In this document: positions 8,971 to 18,637 of the stretch, in pieces | Numbering within the stretch: the stretch's first letter is position 1 | How the letters are laid out: every line of letters starts with the position of its first letter | Assembly: GCF_009765445.1 (NCBI RefSeq) | Contig: NZ_WHOY01000031.1 | Coordinates: 1,817,644-1,881,643, forward strand | Direction: 5' to 3' | DNA: 64,000 bases | Source of the DNA: Pantoea sp. BAV 3049 | GTDB taxonomy: Bacteria; Pseudomonadota; Gammaproteobacteria; Enterobacterales; Enterobacteriaceae | Translations under genes and position numbers: made by a program | Notes under the pieces: model-generated | What the model saw: only the letters and a program-made list of their open reading frames with translations | The model's database searches: none | Told to the model about the DNA's origin: nothing

Positions 8971-10197
8971 ATGGAACAACAGCGTAAGAAGATCCTGCTG
9001 CTGGATACCGGCAACGAATGGGGCGGCGGCACCAATAGCATGCTTGAGCTACTGAAGCGCATTGACCGCACCCGGTTTGATATTCACTGCTGCTTCTATC
9101 ACAACTACTCCCGTGGCAAAGGCGAGTCGATTAAGCAGGTCCTCGAATCGCTCGACATCCCTGTCATTTTTCTGCCTCAACGCCGCCAGCCTGGCTGGGC
9201 AAAAGTCAGCAAAGAGCTGCTGCGCTCACTGGTGTTTTTCCATCGTGGCCTGCGTCAGAAAGTGACCCGCCTGGTGGATAGCCTGTGGCGCATCAACCCG
9301 AATGCCTGCAGAATCCGGCAACTGCTGGTGCAACAGAATTTTGCCATGCTGTATATGAACAACCAGCCGGGATCGAACGCCGAAGGCTACCTTGCCGCTG
9401 CGGGACTGCCCGTGATCGTGGTGCAGCACTGCCGGATTGAACCCGTCCTGACCCCTGAACTGGTAGAGCTGGTGAACAAGCGTGCCGACGCTGTGATTGC
9501 TGTCTCCACAGGCGTGCATGGTGTATTACTGGCGCACGGCGTGGCGGCTGAAAAATGTTTCACCGTCTTTAATGCCATTGATATCCGGCAGCAGCTGCCA
9601 GATCGCGAAGAGATGCGCCGCCAGCTGCTGAACGTGCAGCCGGAGACACTCGTTTTTGGCAGCATCGGCTCGTTAATTGCCAGAAAGTCCAATCAGCACA
9701 GCCTGCAGGCGCTGGCGAAATTCGCAGCCACCTTTCCCGAAGCTGACTGGCGAATGGTGATCCTCGGTGAAGGACCGGAGCACGAAGCTCTGCAGCGCCT
9801 GGCTCAGCAATCAGGCATTGCCGATCGCGTTCAGTTCACCGGTTTTCGCAGCAATGCGCTGGAATACCTCGCCGCTTTCGACGTGTTTATTCTGGCCTCG
9901 AAAAGTGAAGGGCTTCCCCGCGTGGTGCTGGAAGCGATGCTGCTGAAAACAGCGGTGATTGGTTCCCGCGTGACGGGAACCGCCGAGCTGATCGAGCATG
10001 ATAAAACCGGGTTGCTGTATGACTACGGTGATATTCAGGCCCTGTATGAACAGATGAAAACGCTGTGGCTTGATGCCGCAAAGCGCCAGCAGTTATTGCT
10101 GCAGGCGAACACCAGCGTGAAAGAACACTATGCCATTGAGAAGTACGTCTCAGGTGTGGAAACCATTTTGCAAAATGCGGCTCACGGAAACTCATAG
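8971..10197 (+). CDS. Glycosyltransferase family 4 protein, acceptor unknown
   Basis: Retaining GT4 (GT-B fold) enzyme, probably acting on LPS core or another surface glycan. The 408 residues show an N-terminal nucleotide-fold start with a Gly-rich loop (NEWGGGTNSML), FGSIGSLIARKSN at the interdomain hinge, LGEGPEH and the EX7E motif region SKSEGLPRVVLEAM. I chose the ATG at 8971, 7 bases after GGAAG, over the GTG just before it. It lies between envC-yibQ and the minus-strand tdh-kbl, where E. coli carries waaH. It is followed after one base by another transferase gene. Donor and acceptor cannot be named from the sequence. Confidence 0.8.
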   Translation: MEQQRKKILLLDTGNEWGGGTNSMLELLKRIDRTRFDIHCCFYHNYSRGKGESIKQVLESLDIPVIFLPQRRQPGWAKVSKELLRSLVFFHRGLRQKVTRLVDSLWRINPNACRIRQLLVQQNFAMLYMNNQPGSNAEGYLAAAGLPVIVVQHCRIEPVLTPELVELVNKRADAVIAVSTGVHGVLLAHGVAAEKCFTVFNAIDIRQQLPDREEMRRQLLNVQPETLVFGSIGSLIARKSNQHSLQALAKFAATFPEADWRMVILGEGPEHEALQRLAQQSGIADRVQFTGFRSNALEYLAAFDVFILASKSEGLPRVVLEAMLLKTAVIGSRVTGTAELIEHDKTGLLYDYGDIQALYEQMKTLWLDAAKRQQLLLQANTSVKEHYAIEKYVSGVETILQNAAHGNS

Positions 10198-10198
10198 C

Positions 10199-11107
10199 AT
10201 GTTTGAATTTTTGAATCCTCAGTATCGTCACGTTCGCGCCCGTCACAACCTTTCTTATCAACAAAAAGAGGTGCAGGGCACGGTGACAGTCACCTCGATT
10301 GTGATCCCCTGTACCGGCGCGGACTTTGTCGAAGAGGCCCTGCTCAGCGCACTTTTTGCCTCCCGTTTCGCTCCGGCAGCGGAAGAGATTGTTATTGTGA
10401 CCGATCAGCCAGCAGGACAGTTTGGCGAACTTCCCCCTAAAACCAGAGTGGTCACGCTGGAGGTGCCTTTTCGTGAAGAGAGCTACCGCTACAAACAGAT
10501 TTACCGCAGCCGCCTGATCAAGCTGCAGGCTCCGCTACAGGCGCGGACTGAAGGGATTTTAATGATCGATTCCGATCTGAACCTGCTGCAGATGCCGGAA
10601 ATCAGCATGCTGGAAGGGCATATCTACTCCAGCTTCCGCCAGGGCAAAATGATTGCCAAGCTGATGAAGGCACCAGAAGAAAACCGCCCGGCTTACTATC
10701 GCAACAGTATCCGCCCGTATATTGTCGATCATGTTAACGGGGCATTTCTTGCCGCCACCCGCCAGACCTGGCAGCGGATCTGCCCGCTGTGGCTGACGCT
10801 GTTCCAGGATACCTGGGAGCTGATGGACGATTCCCAGCCGCCAACCGATCAGCTGCCGCTGGCGGCATTGCTGGATTTGCTGGATCTGAAATCCGTCAAT
10901 CTGGGCGACTGGATGAACTGGCCGGTGTCGAAGAAAATCGGCGGCAACACGGCCGTTATTCCGCAAGAGGTGGTGGGCGCACATGGCGGCTTCCCGCTGT
11001 CTGAATGGCAGAAATACCTTGAATCCCCTGCCACACCGCTGACGTTCAAAGGCCAGGACTATACGCGCAAAGTGCGCTACCTGACTGACGCAGAAAAACA
11101 GCAGTAA
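10199..11107 (+). CDS. Putative GT-A type glycosyltransferase
   Basis: 302 residues from the ATG at 10199, one base after the previous stop, so clearly an operon partner of the GT4 gene. An N-terminal beta-strand (SIVIPCTGAD) and MIDSDLNLL near residue 122 look like the nucleotide-sugar fold and DxD metal site of GT-A enzymes. A middle segment DHVNGAFLAATRQTW resembles the acceptor side of GT2-like enzymes. No TM segments or signal peptide are seen. I do not recognise a named orthologue; surface-glycan synthesis is inferred from the neighbour. Confidence 0.7.
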   Translation: MFEFLNPQYRHVRARHNLSYQQKEVQGTVTVTSIVIPCTGADFVEEALLSALFASRFAPAAEEIVIVTDQPAGQFGELPPKTRVVTLEVPFREESYRYKQIYRSRLIKLQAPLQARTEGILMIDSDLNLLQMPEISMLEGHIYSSFRQGKMIAKLMKAPEENRPAYYRNSIRPYIVDHVNGAFLAATRQTWQRICPLWLTLFQDTWELMDDSQPPTDQLPLAALLDLLDLKSVNLGDWMNWPVSKKIGGNTAVIPQEVVGAHGGFPLSEWQKYLESPATPLTFKGQDYTRKVRYLTDAEKQQ

Positions 11108-11120
11108 CAAGAGCGAAAGA

Positions 11121-11152
11121 CCGGTAAAAGAGGGTTTTGCCGCTTTTACCGG
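11121..11152. terminator. Bidirectional terminator between glycosyltransferase gene and tdh
   Basis: A 10-bp stem (CCGGTAAAAG / CTTTTACCGG) with a 12-base loop lies between two convergent genes. On the minus strand it is followed by TCTTTCGCTCTTG, moderately T-rich; on the plus strand no clear T-run follows. Confidence 0.6.
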
Positions 11153-11162
11153 CCCTGATCAT

Positions 11163-12191
11163 TTATTGCCAGTCGAGAATGACCTTTCCTGACTGGCCGG
11201 AGCGCATCTGGTCAAATCCCTGCCGGAACTCATCAATACTGAAGCGGTGGGTGATCACCGGCGTCAGATCCAGCCCGGACTGGATCAGTGCGGCCATCTT
11301 GTACCAGGTTTCAAACATCTCCCGACCATAGATTCCCTTGATAAACAGCCCCTTGAAAATAACCTGATTCCAGTCAATCGACATCTCCGACGGTGGAATA
11401 CCCAGCAGCGCAATCCGGCCGCCGTGGTTCATCACGCTCAGCATACTGCGGAAGGCGGCAGGCGCACCGGACATCTCCAGCCCGACGTCAAACCCCTCCG
11501 TCATCCCAAGTTCGTGCATCACTTCTGTCAGCTTTTCCCTGCCAACGTTCACTGCCCGCGTTACCCCCATGCTGTGCGCCAACCCGAGCCGGTAATCATT
11601 CACATCAGTGATCACGACATGACGGGCCCCCACATGGCGACAAATCGCTGCGGCCATAATGCCTATCGGCCCGGCACCGGAAATCAGCACGTCTTCACCC
11701 ACCAGATCGAAAGAGAGCGCGGTATGGACGGCATTGCCAAAGGGGTCGAAAATGGCGGCGAGCTCATCGGGAATATTGTCCGGGATGCGGAAGGCATTAA
11801 ACGCCGGGATCACCAGATACTCGGCGAAGCAGCCCTGCCTGTTCACCCCCACGCCAATTGCATTACGGCAAAGATGGGTCCGGCCTGCGCGACAGTTACG
11901 GCAGTGGCCGCAGGTGATATGCCCTTCACCCGAAACACGATCGCCAATGGTAAACCCCTTCACTTCCTGGCCGATTGCCACCACTTCGCCGACATATTCA
12001 TGGCCGACTATCATCGGCACCGGAATGGTCTTTTGCGACCATTCGTCCCAATTGTAGATATGCACATCCGTACCGCAGATGGCGGTTTTACGGATTTTAA
12101 TCAACAGGTCATTATGACCCGGCTCGGGGATCGGCGCATCGCTGACCATCCAGATCCCCTCTTCTGCCCGCAGTTTGGCTAATGCTTTCAT
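11163..12191 (-). CDS. tdh: Tdh, L-threonine 3-dehydrogenase
   Basis: Oxidises L-threonine to 2-amino-3-ketobutyrate with NAD+, which Kbl then cleaves. The ATG at 12191 (after GAGGAG) gives 342 residues, near the E. coli 341. Zinc-dependent MDR family: catalytic zinc site CGTDVH and GHEYVGEV, structural zinc cysteines in [15 protein letters not shown], and the NAD Rossmann loop GAGPIGIMA. It lies 19 bases downstream of kbl in the conserved kbl-tdh operon. Confidence 0.97.
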   Translation of the reverse strand: MKALAKLRAEEGIWMVSDAPIPEPGHNDLLIKIRKTAICGTDVHIYNWDEWSQKTIPVPMIVGHEYVGEVVAIGQEVKGFTIGDRVSGEGHITCGHCRNCRAGRTHLCRNAIGVGVNRQGCFAEYLVIPAFNAFRIPDNIPDELAAIFDPFGNAVHTALSFDLVGEDVLISGAGPIGIMAAAICRHVGARHVVITDVNDYRLGLAHSMGVTRAVNVGREKLTEVMHELGMTEGFDVGLEMSGAPAAFRSMLSVMNHGGRIALLGIPPSEMSIDWNQVIFKGLFIKGIYGREMFETWYKMAALIQSGLDLTPVITHRFSIDEFRQGFDQMRSGQSGKVILDWQ

Positions 12192-12210
12192 CGTCACCGC
12201 TCCTCTCATC

Positions 12211-13407
12211 TCAGGCAATCACGCCCAGTTGCTTTCCGATACGGGTAAAAGCTTCCACTGCATGCATCAGTTGCTCATGAGTGTGACCGGCAGAAATTTG
12301 CGTGCGGATACGCGCCTGGCCCTTGGGCACTACCGGGTAGAAGAACCCGGAGACATAGATCCCCTCTTTCTGCAGAAGGCGGGAAAACTCCTGCGCCACC
12401 TTCGCTTCGCCCAGCATCACCGGAATGATGGCGTGATCCGCTCCCGCCAGAGTGAAACCGGCTCTGGACATCTCTTCGCGGAAGAACTTCACGTTTTCCC
12501 AAAGGCGCCGACGCAGGCCGTCACCTTCAGTGAGCATATCCAGCACGCGCAGAGAGGCCGCGACAATTGCCGGGGCGAGAGAGTTAGAGAAAAGGTAGGG
12601 ACGTGAGCGCTGGCGCAACCATTCCACCACCTCTTTCCTGGCAGCGGTGTAACCACCAGAAGCGCCGCCGAGCGCTTTACCAAGCGTGCCGGTAATGATA
12701 TCAACGCGCCCCATCACTTCGCAGTATTCCGGCGTGCCACGCCCACCCGCGCCCACAAAACCTACTGCATGCGAGTCATCCACCATCACCAGCGCGTGAT
12801 AACGTTCGGCCAGATCGCAGATCCCCTGCAAATTCGCAATCACCCCATCCATAGAAAACACGCCATCGGTAGCGATCATGATATGACGGGCACCGGCTGC
12901 CTGAGCTTCCTGCAGGCGCTGCTCCAGCTCGGCCATATCGTTGTTGGCATAGCGGTAACGTTTAGCCTTGCACAGGCGGACGCCATCGATGATGGAGGCA
13001 TGGTTCAGCGCATCGGAAATAACGGCATCTTCCACATCCAGTAACGTTTCGAACAGGCCGCCATTGGCGTCAAAGCAGGAGGAATAGAGGATTGAATCCT
13101 CCATGCCCAGAAACTCTGCCAGCCGTTTTTCCAGCTGTTTATGTGTGTCCTGAGTGCCGCAGATAAATCGCACTGAAGCCATGCCAAACCCGTGGCTCTC
13201 CATGCCTTCTCTGGCAGCCGCAATCAGCGCCGGATGATTCGCCAGCCCAAGGTAATTATTGGCGCAGAAATTAACAGCGCGTGCTCCTCCCTCCAGCCCG
13301 ACTTCAGCCTGCTGCGCGGAAGTCAGCGGGCGTTCGGCCTTGAACAGTCCTTCCTGTTCTAAATCAGTGAGCTGCTGCGAAATTTGCTGATAAAACGATA
13401 ACGGCAT
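12211..13407 (-). CDS. kbl: Kbl, 2-amino-3-ketobutyrate CoA ligase
   Basis: PLP-dependent alpha-oxoamine synthase that converts 2-amino-3-ketobutyrate plus CoA to glycine and acetyl-CoA. The ATG at 13407 gives 398 residues, the E. coli length, and sits 7 bases after GGAG; the ATG two codons earlier touches GGAGA and is less likely. Key motifs: [22 protein letters not shown] and the Schiff-base lysine in [12 protein letters not shown]. It is the first gene of kbl-tdh and divergent from hldD. Confidence 0.97.
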   Translation of the reverse strand: MPLSFYQQISQQLTDLEQEGLFKAERPLTSAQQAEVGLEGGARAVNFCANNYLGLANHPALIAAAREGMESHGFGMASVRFICGTQDTHKQLEKRLAEFLGMEDSILYSSCFDANGGLFETLLDVEDAVISDALNHASIIDGVRLCKAKRYRYANNDMAELEQRLQEAQAAGARHIMIATDGVFSMDGVIANLQGICDLAERYHALVMVDDSHAVGFVGAGGRGTPEYCEVMGRVDIITGTLGKALGGASGGYTAARKEVVEWLRQRSRPYLFSNSLAPAIVAASLRVLDMLTEGDGLRRRLWENVKFFREEMSRAGFTLAGADHAIIPVMLGEAKVAQEFSRLLQKEGIYVSGFFYPVVPKGQARIRTQISAGHTHEQLMHAVEAFTRIGKQLGVIA

Positions 13408-13596
13408 TTTCATTCTCCACCAGTGGGCTGATTAGCGGAACATCTTACTGATTGAAAGCTAAATAAACGAGATTGTCAGTTGCAGAGTGTGAGTTTTGCA
13501 GCATAAATCACGGTGCCGGATGACAATTACATTCGCTTACGGAGTCATCTGGCTGCCTGCCGCGTGATGAGATGTTATGATAATAGGCATTAGCGT

Positions 13597-13615
13597 GTGA
13601 AACCTCCCGTTTCAC
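13597..13615. repeat. Inverted repeat in the hldD leader
   Basis: GTGAAAC-CTCCC-GTTTCAC is a perfect 7-bp inverted repeat ending 25 bases before the hldD ATG. A possible -10 (TATGAT or GATAAT near 13576-13583) precedes it, so it would lie at the 5' end of the hldD transcript. It could be an mRNA hairpin or a protein site; the role is unknown. Confidence 0.5.
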
Positions 13616-13640
13616 CCACTCTCTTTAAAGGTTAAAGCTC

Positions 13641-14573
13641 ATGATCATCGTCACTGGCGGCGCGGGATTTATCGGAAGCAACATCATCAAAGCGCTGAAT
13701 GACCAAGGCCACACCGATATTCTGGTGGTCGACAACCTGAAAGACGGCACAAAATTTACCAACCTCGCGGATCTGAATATCGCCGATTATATGGATAAGG
13801 AAGATTTCCTGATCGCCATTCTGGCCGATGAAGAGCTCGGTGACATCGAAGCGGTATTCCACGAAGGCGCCTGCTCATCCACCACCGAGTGGGATGGCAA
13901 GTATATGATGGATAATAACTATCAGTACTCCAAGGAGCTGCTGCACTACTGCCTGGAACGCCGGATCCCGTTCCTGTACGCCTCTTCTGCTGCTACCTAT
14001 GGCGGCCGCAATGAAAACTTTATTGAAGAGCGTCAGTATGAACAGCCGTTAAACGTTTACGGCTACTCCAAAATGCTGTTTGACCACTACGTGCGCGACA
14101 TTTTGCCAGAGGCTGATTCGCAGGTGTGCGGGTTCCGCTACTTCAACGTATATGGCCCGCGTGAAGGTCATAAAGGCAGTATGGCCAGCGTTGCATTCCA
14201 CCTGAACACCCAACTGAATAATGGCGAAAACCCAAAACTGTTCGAAGGTAGCGATAACTTCAAGCGCGACTTCATCTACGTGGAAGACGTGGCTTCAGTG
14301 AACCTGTGGTTCTGGCAGAACGGCGTGTCCGGCATTTTTAACTGCGGAACCGGCCGCGCGGAATCCTTCCAGGAAGTGGCCGATGCGGCACTGAATTACC
14401 ATCAGAAGGGTGAAATCGAATACATCCCGTTCCCGGATAAACTGAAAGGTCGTTACCAGGCTTATACTCTGGCGGATCAGACCAAATTGCGCGCGGCGGG
14501 CTACGATAAGCCGTTCAAAACCGTGGCCGAAGGCGTGACAGAATACATGGCCTGGCTGAACCGCAACGTGTAA
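13641..14573 (+). CDS. hldD: HldD, ADP-L-glycero-D-manno-heptose 6-epimerase
   Basis: Makes ADP-L,D-heptose, the donor for the inner core heptosyltransferases (old name rfaD). The 310 residues match E. coli. It is an extended [12 protein letters not shown] at residues 7-15 binds NADP, and YGYSK (about 140-144) carries the catalytic Tyr and Lys. It is the first gene of hldD-waaF-waaC, with a 16-base gap to waaF. In E. coli this promoter is heat-inducible; I could not confirm a sigma-32 promoter here. Confidence 0.97.
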   Translation: MIIVTGGAGFIGSNIIKALNDQGHTDILVVDNLKDGTKFTNLADLNIADYMDKEDFLIAILADEELGDIEAVFHEGACSSTTEWDGKYMMDNNYQYSKELLHYCLERRIPFLYASSAATYGGRNENFIEERQYEQPLNVYGYSKMLFDHYVRDILPEADSQVCGFRYFNVYGPREGHKGSMASVAFHLNTQLNNGENPKLFEGSDNFKRDFIYVEDVASVNLWFWQNGVSGIFNCGTGRAESFQEVADAALNYHQKGEIEYIPFPDKLKGRYQAYTLADQTKLRAAGYDKPFKTVAEGVTEYMAWLNRNV

Positions 14574-14589
14574 CAGGGCACTTCCGGTA

Positions 14590-15651
14590 ATGAAAATTCT
14601 GGTTATCGGCCCTTCGTGGGTTGGCGATATGATGATGTCGCAAAGTCTCTATCGCACGCTGAAGGCTGAACATCCTGAAGCCGTCATCGACGTGATGGCA
14701 CCCGCGTGGTGCCGTCCACTGCTGTCACGCATGCCGGAAGTCAACGAGGCGCTGGCAATGCCGCTCGGCCACGGCGCGCTGGAGCTGGGCGAACGTCGTC
14801 GTCTGGGAAAAGCGTTGCGCGGCAAAGGTTATGACCGCGCTTATGTCCTGCCGAACTCCTTCAAGTCTGCCCTGGTACCCTTTTTTGCCGACATCAAAAC
14901 CCGTACCGGCTGGCGCGGTGAAATGCGCTATTGCCTGTTGAACGATGTCCGGGTGCTGGACAAGGCGGCTTTCCCGCTGATGGTTGAGCGCTACGTCGCG
15001 CTGGCTTATGACAAACAGCGGATCGGCAGTGCGAAAGATCTGCCTCAGCCGCTGTTGTGGCCTGCACTGGTCGTCAGCGCGGAAGAAAAGCTGGCCACTG
15101 CGGCAGAGTTTACTCTTTCGGCAGCAAGACCCGCGATTGGCTTCTGTCCCGGTGCTGAATTTGGCCCAGCCAAGCGCTGGCCGCATTATCACTACGCCGC
15201 TCTGGCTCAGAAGCTGATCGATGATGGCTACCAGATTGTGCTGTTTGGCTCGGCGAAAGATAAAGAGACCGGCGAACAGATCCTGCAAAACCTTCAGGAA
15301 GAGTCCCGCCAGCACTGCCGTAACCTGGCTGGCGAAACGAAGCTGGAGCAGGCGGTTATCCTGCTGGCTCACTGCCGTGCGGTGGTCAGTAACGATTCAG
15401 GTCTGATGCATATCGCCGCCGCGCTGGATCGTCCGCTGGTGGCGCTGTACGGCCCAAGCAGTCCGGACTTTACGCCGCCACTGTCGGACAAAGCGCGCGT
15501 TATCCGCCTGATCACCGGCTACCACAAGGTGCGCAAAGGCGAAGCGGAAGAAGGTTACCATCAGAGTCTGATCGATATTCAACCCGAGCGTGTCCGTGCC
15601 GAACTGGCCAGCCTGCTGGGTGAAAGCCAGGAGAATGAATGCACGTCCTGA
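14590..15651 (+). CDS. waaF: WaaF, LPS heptosyltransferase II
   Basis: GT9 enzyme that adds the second L,D-heptose to heptose I of the inner core. 353 residues; N-terminal GPSWVGDMMMSQSL and C-terminal SNDSGLMHIAAALDRP with ALYGPSSP are the GT9 signatures for ADP-heptose binding. It starts 16 bases after hldD and overlaps waaC by 13 bases, so the three genes form one operon. Confidence 0.96.
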   Translation: MKILVIGPSWVGDMMMSQSLYRTLKAEHPEAVIDVMAPAWCRPLLSRMPEVNEALAMPLGHGALELGERRRLGKALRGKGYDRAYVLPNSFKSALVPFFADIKTRTGWRGEMRYCLLNDVRVLDKAAFPLMVERYVALAYDKQRIGSAKDLPQPLLWPALVVSAEEKLATAAEFTLSAARPAIGFCPGAEFGPAKRWPHYHYAALAQKLIDDGYQIVLFGSAKDKETGEQILQNLQEESRQHCRNLAGETKLEQAVILLAHCRAVVSNDSGLMHIAAALDRPLVALYGPSSPDFTPPLSDKARVIRLITGYHKVRKGEAEEGYHQSLIDIQPERVRAELASLLGESQENECTS

Positions 15652-16619
15652 TAGTTAAAACCTCCTCAATGGGCGACGTGCTCCATACCTTGCCAGCCCT
15701 GACCGACGCCATGCAGGCGATCCCGGGGATCCGTTTTGACTGGGTAGTGGAAGAAGGTTTTGCCCAGATCCCCGCCTGGCATCCGGCGGTAGACCGCGTC
15801 ATCCCGGTGGCGATCCGCCGCTGGCGTAAGCACTGGTTTGGCAGTGAAGTGCGTGAAGAGCGCTTTCTTTTCAAACGTGAGGTTCAGTCGCGTCAGTACG
15901 ATCTGGTGATTGATGCCCAGGGCCTGATTAAAAGTGCCGCGCTGGTGACCCGCATTGCTAAAGGAATCAAACACGGACAGGATAGCCGTAGCGCCCGTGA
16001 GCCATTTGCCAGCTGGTGGTATGACAAACGTCATGAAATCAGTAAGAAGCAACATGCGGTGCAGCGCACTCGAGAACTGTTTGCCAAAAGCCTTGGCTAT
16101 CCTCTGCCCGAAACCCAAGGCGACTATGCCATTGCAGAACATTTCCTGGCGGAACCACCAGCCGATGCTGGCCAGTATCTGGTGTTCCTGCACGCCACCA
16201 CGCGAGATGCGAAACACTGGCCTGAAAGCCACTGGCGCGAGCTGGTCGGTCTGCTGCAGCCCGGCGGGTTGAAGATTAAACTGCCCTGGGGCGCGGAGCA
16301 TGAACATCAGCGGGCACAAAGGCTGGCAGAAGGCTTTGACTATGTTGAAGTGTTGCCAAAGTTGAGCCTGGAACAGGTCGCCAGAACATTGGCCGGCGCA
16401 AAGGCGGTGGTCTCCGTCGATACCGGGCTCAGCCATTTAACCGCCGCGCTGGATCGCCCCAATATCACCCTGTATGGCCCGACCGATCCGGGACTGATTG
16501 GTGGCTACGGTAAAAATCAGTTCGTCCTGCGTCCGGTTCAGGGCAATAATATGGCGGATATCTCTGCACAAAATGTTGCAGAGCTGCTCCATCCCCTTAT
16601 CACGCCAGTGGCTGATTAA
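15639..16619 (+). CDS. waaC: WaaC, LPS heptosyltransferase I
   Basis: GT9 enzyme that transfers L,D-heptose onto Kdo2-lipid A. The 326 residues include KTSSMGDVLHTLPAL at the N-terminus, the acidic catalytic region, HATTRDAKHWP and VSVDTGLSHLTAALDRP in the donor site. It overlaps waaF by 13 bases. It is followed after 6 bases by a GT2 gene that is not part of the E. coli hldD-waaFC-waaL order. Confidence 0.96.
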   Translation: MHVLIVKTSSMGDVLHTLPALTDAMQAIPGIRFDWVVEEGFAQIPAWHPAVDRVIPVAIRRWRKHWFGSEVREERFLFKREVQSRQYDLVIDAQGLIKSAALVTRIAKGIKHGQDSRSAREPFASWWYDKRHEISKKQHAVQRTRELFAKSLGYPLPETQGDYAIAEHFLAEPPADAGQYLVFLHATTRDAKHWPESHWRELVGLLQPGGLKIKLPWGAEHEHQRAQRLAEGFDYVEVLPKLSLEQVARTLAGAKAVVSVDTGLSHLTAALDRPNITLYGPTDPGLIGGYGKNQFVLRPVQGNNMADISAQNVAELLHPLITPVAD

Positions 16620-16625
16620 ACGCAG

Positions 16626-17543
16626 ATGAAAACACCCAGCCTGAGCATCCTGATTGCTGCACATAACTGCGGCGATTATCTTGCCGGAACTTTAGAAAGC
16701 ATAGTCGCCTCATTGGGTGAGTCGCTGTCACGAGCAGAAATTGTGGTGATTAACGACGCCTCTACGGACACTACTCAGGCAATCATTGATGATTACGCGC
16801 GACGTATCCCCCAGCTTCGCCCAGGACGCACCGATTACCGCAATGTAGGTAAGGTGCGTAATCATGCCGTTCAGCAGGCCACAGGGGACTATATTCTGAT
16901 GGTAGATGGTGATGACCAACTGCTGCCTGGCGCTTTGCACGATCGGCTGCATACACTGCATAAACATACCCCGGATATCCTGCTCAGTAAGATTATCGAA
17001 GTCAGGCAGGAAACGCCGCAGCTTCAATGGCAACCCGCTGAGCCTGAATTACTCGCCCGCAACGACGCCATCGAACGCTTCCTGATACATCGTGACTATC
17101 AGGCTCATTTTATCGGGCAGTTCTTCTCCAGACAGTTGCTGCAACAGCATGCTTTCCCGGAGTTCATCTGTTACGAAGATACCTGGCTGTTCCCGCTTCT
17201 GCTGACACGCAGTAAGAAAACGTTGTTCACGCAGAGTGGTTTTTATCTCTACCGCAAGCACGAGCACAGCCTGTCGACAGTTATTGATGAGCACAAGATC
17301 GCCTGTCTGATTGCAGCAACCCAGAATATGGATGAAGTACTGCCACCACAATTTGAGCACCTGATCACCTGTCACTGGCTTGATATTGCCAATCGCTATC
17401 ACCTTTCGCTACGCGGGACGTCGCAGGGGCAACAGGTCAGAGAGCGAATCGCGCGCGTCAGCCTGAGCCGTTTTTTGCTTAGCGGAAAAATCAGGGTGAG
17501 TTACAAAAGGAAGATGTTGGCAGTGCGTAAACGGGGCCTCTGA
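16626..17543 (+). CDS. Glycosyltransferase family 2 protein, LPS core candidate
   Basis: 305 residues with a GT-A nucleotide-sugar fold: N-terminal SILIAAHNCGDYL, VVINDASTDTT and the metal motif in LMVDGDDQLL near residue 100. It starts 6 bases after waaC and so is probably co-transcribed. At this position many enterobacteria have waaL or a core transferase. No transmembrane helices are present, so it is not the ligase. The specificity cannot be read from the sequence. Confidence 0.8.
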   Translation: MKTPSLSILIAAHNCGDYLAGTLESIVASLGESLSRAEIVVINDASTDTTQAIIDDYARRIPQLRPGRTDYRNVGKVRNHAVQQATGDYILMVDGDDQLLPGALHDRLHTLHKHTPDILLSKIIEVRQETPQLQWQPAEPELLARNDAIERFLIHRDYQAHFIGQFFSRQLLQQHAFPEFICYEDTWLFPLLLTRSKKTLFTQSGFYLYRKHEHSLSTVIDEHKIACLIAATQNMDEVLPPQFEHLITCHWLDIANRYHLSLRGTSQGQQVRERIARVSLSRFLLSGKIRVSYKRKMLAVRKRGL

Positions 17544-17558
17544 AGACCCCGCGCTTTT
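17532..17558. terminator. Weak hairpin between convergent GT2 and deacetylase genes
   Basis: A short CGGGG / CCCCG stem with a 10-base loop is followed by GCGCTTTT on the plus strand and by TTTACG on the minus strand. It overlaps the 3' end of the GT2 gene. It is weak but in the right place for both genes. Confidence 0.35.
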
Positions 17559-17563
17559 GCTGA

Positions 17564-18541
17564 TTATGCGGCAGATACACCCTTTTCTGACTTCATCGCA
17601 GCATACTCCGCCAGCGTCATTCCCTGGGTCCGGTTATGTAGCCAGCTGAATAACCTGTCGAGGTCGTCATAAAGCCTGTCGATATCGGCTTCGTTTTTAA
17701 ATGTCGGGCTGCCATCAGGCATAAACTCGGATGAATGCAGCATAAATTCGACATAGTCGGCCCCGGAAGCCAGCGTTTTTTCCGCCACATTGATCATCTG
17801 TTGAACATTTCCCCCGGTCGGACGAAGCCAGTGAACGGAAGGGCTGCGCTTTTTGCCGCGAAGCGCGTCGTACCCCTGTTTGAGAGTATTCATCAGTCCT
17901 GAATGTTTGTACTGAATGCTCATCGGCACTTCCAGCAGCGCAGAGCTGCCTGGGCGGGAAATATCTTCAGTATCAAGATAGTAGGCAGTCCGCGGGAAAC
18001 GAGTGTAGTTTGTTCCACCTTTGCCCTGCGGTGCTCCGGGAGAATATTGCCAGTTCACCCCCGGCGTGACCGAACAGTCAACCTGATAACCGAATTCGAT
18101 CAGCAACTGTGCATAATATTCATCAAATGCCCAGCGTCCGGCCCGATGGCTCACCATTTTTGTTTTAAACGTCTCTTCCAGCAGCTGAGTCATATACGCC
18201 ACTTTTTTGCGTATTTCCTCACGCGGATACTCAATCAGATAGGGCTGGAACTGCCAGTCATTTTCGGTCAGTTGATAGTCCGGAGGGCTGTTCCAGGCAT
18301 GCAGGTGCATTCCCACTTCGCCAGTATTACGGGCAATAACGTCGCGGGCAAAATCGATATAAACCGGATCGACAGCCATTTCATAGTTGGTCAGCCAGGT
18401 GGGTTTAAAGGCGTACTTTTCGCAAAGTTGCTGGAAACGGGAGAGAAATGCCGAGTTTTCGGTCGTCACATTCCCTGAACGGTTGCGCCAAAGGTTATCA
18501 CCTTCGGTATCAATAGTGATTAAAAATGCTGGTGTGTTCAT
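17564..18541 (-). CDS. Polysaccharide deacetylase family protein, WabN/WalW-like
   Basis: 325 residues from the ATG at 18541 (GGAG 11 bases upstream). NodB-type deacetylase features: TIDTEGDN near the N-terminus, GEVGMHLHAW for metal histidines, SHRAGRWAFD and FMLHSSEF. In Klebsiella, WabN deacetylates the GlcNAc added by WabH to give core glucosamine; this gene is adjacent to and divergent from a wabH-like gene, which supports the same role. It is the only minus-strand gene inside the core block. The family assignment is good; the exact orthology to wabN is inferred. Confidence 0.75.
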   Translation of the reverse strand: MNTPAFLITIDTEGDNLWRNRSGNVTTENSAFLSRFQQLCEKYAFKPTWLTNYEMAVDPVYIDFARDVIARNTGEVGMHLHAWNSPPDYQLTENDWQFQPYLIEYPREEIRKKVAYMTQLLEETFKTKMVSHRAGRWAFDEYYAQLLIEFGYQVDCSVTPGVNWQYSPGAPQGKGGTNYTRFPRTAYYLDTEDISRPGSSALLEVPMSIQYKHSGLMNTLKQGYDALRGKKRSPSVHWLRPTGGNVQQMINVAEKTLASGADYVEFMLHSSEFMPDGSPTFKNEADIDRLYDDLDRLFSWLHNRTQGMTLAEYAAMKSEKGVSAA

Positions 18542-18637
18542 GCCACATGCGGCTCCGTTATGACCCTGCCGGTATGTTACGCAGCTGTCCCCGGTGACGC
18601 AAAAAGATTTGCTGACACTCAGGGACAATGCCCGATT

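Noticed and set aside
8951..8973. Six-codon ORF (ATG at 8951) overlapping the GT4 start by TGATG
   Set aside because: Too short to judge, and its start lies where the GT4 Shine-Dalgarno is expected; probably chance.
12189..12218. Longer tdh start at 12218
   Set aside because: The nine extra residues are not in E. coli Tdh and the strong GAGGAG site lies inside them, just before the ATG at 12191.
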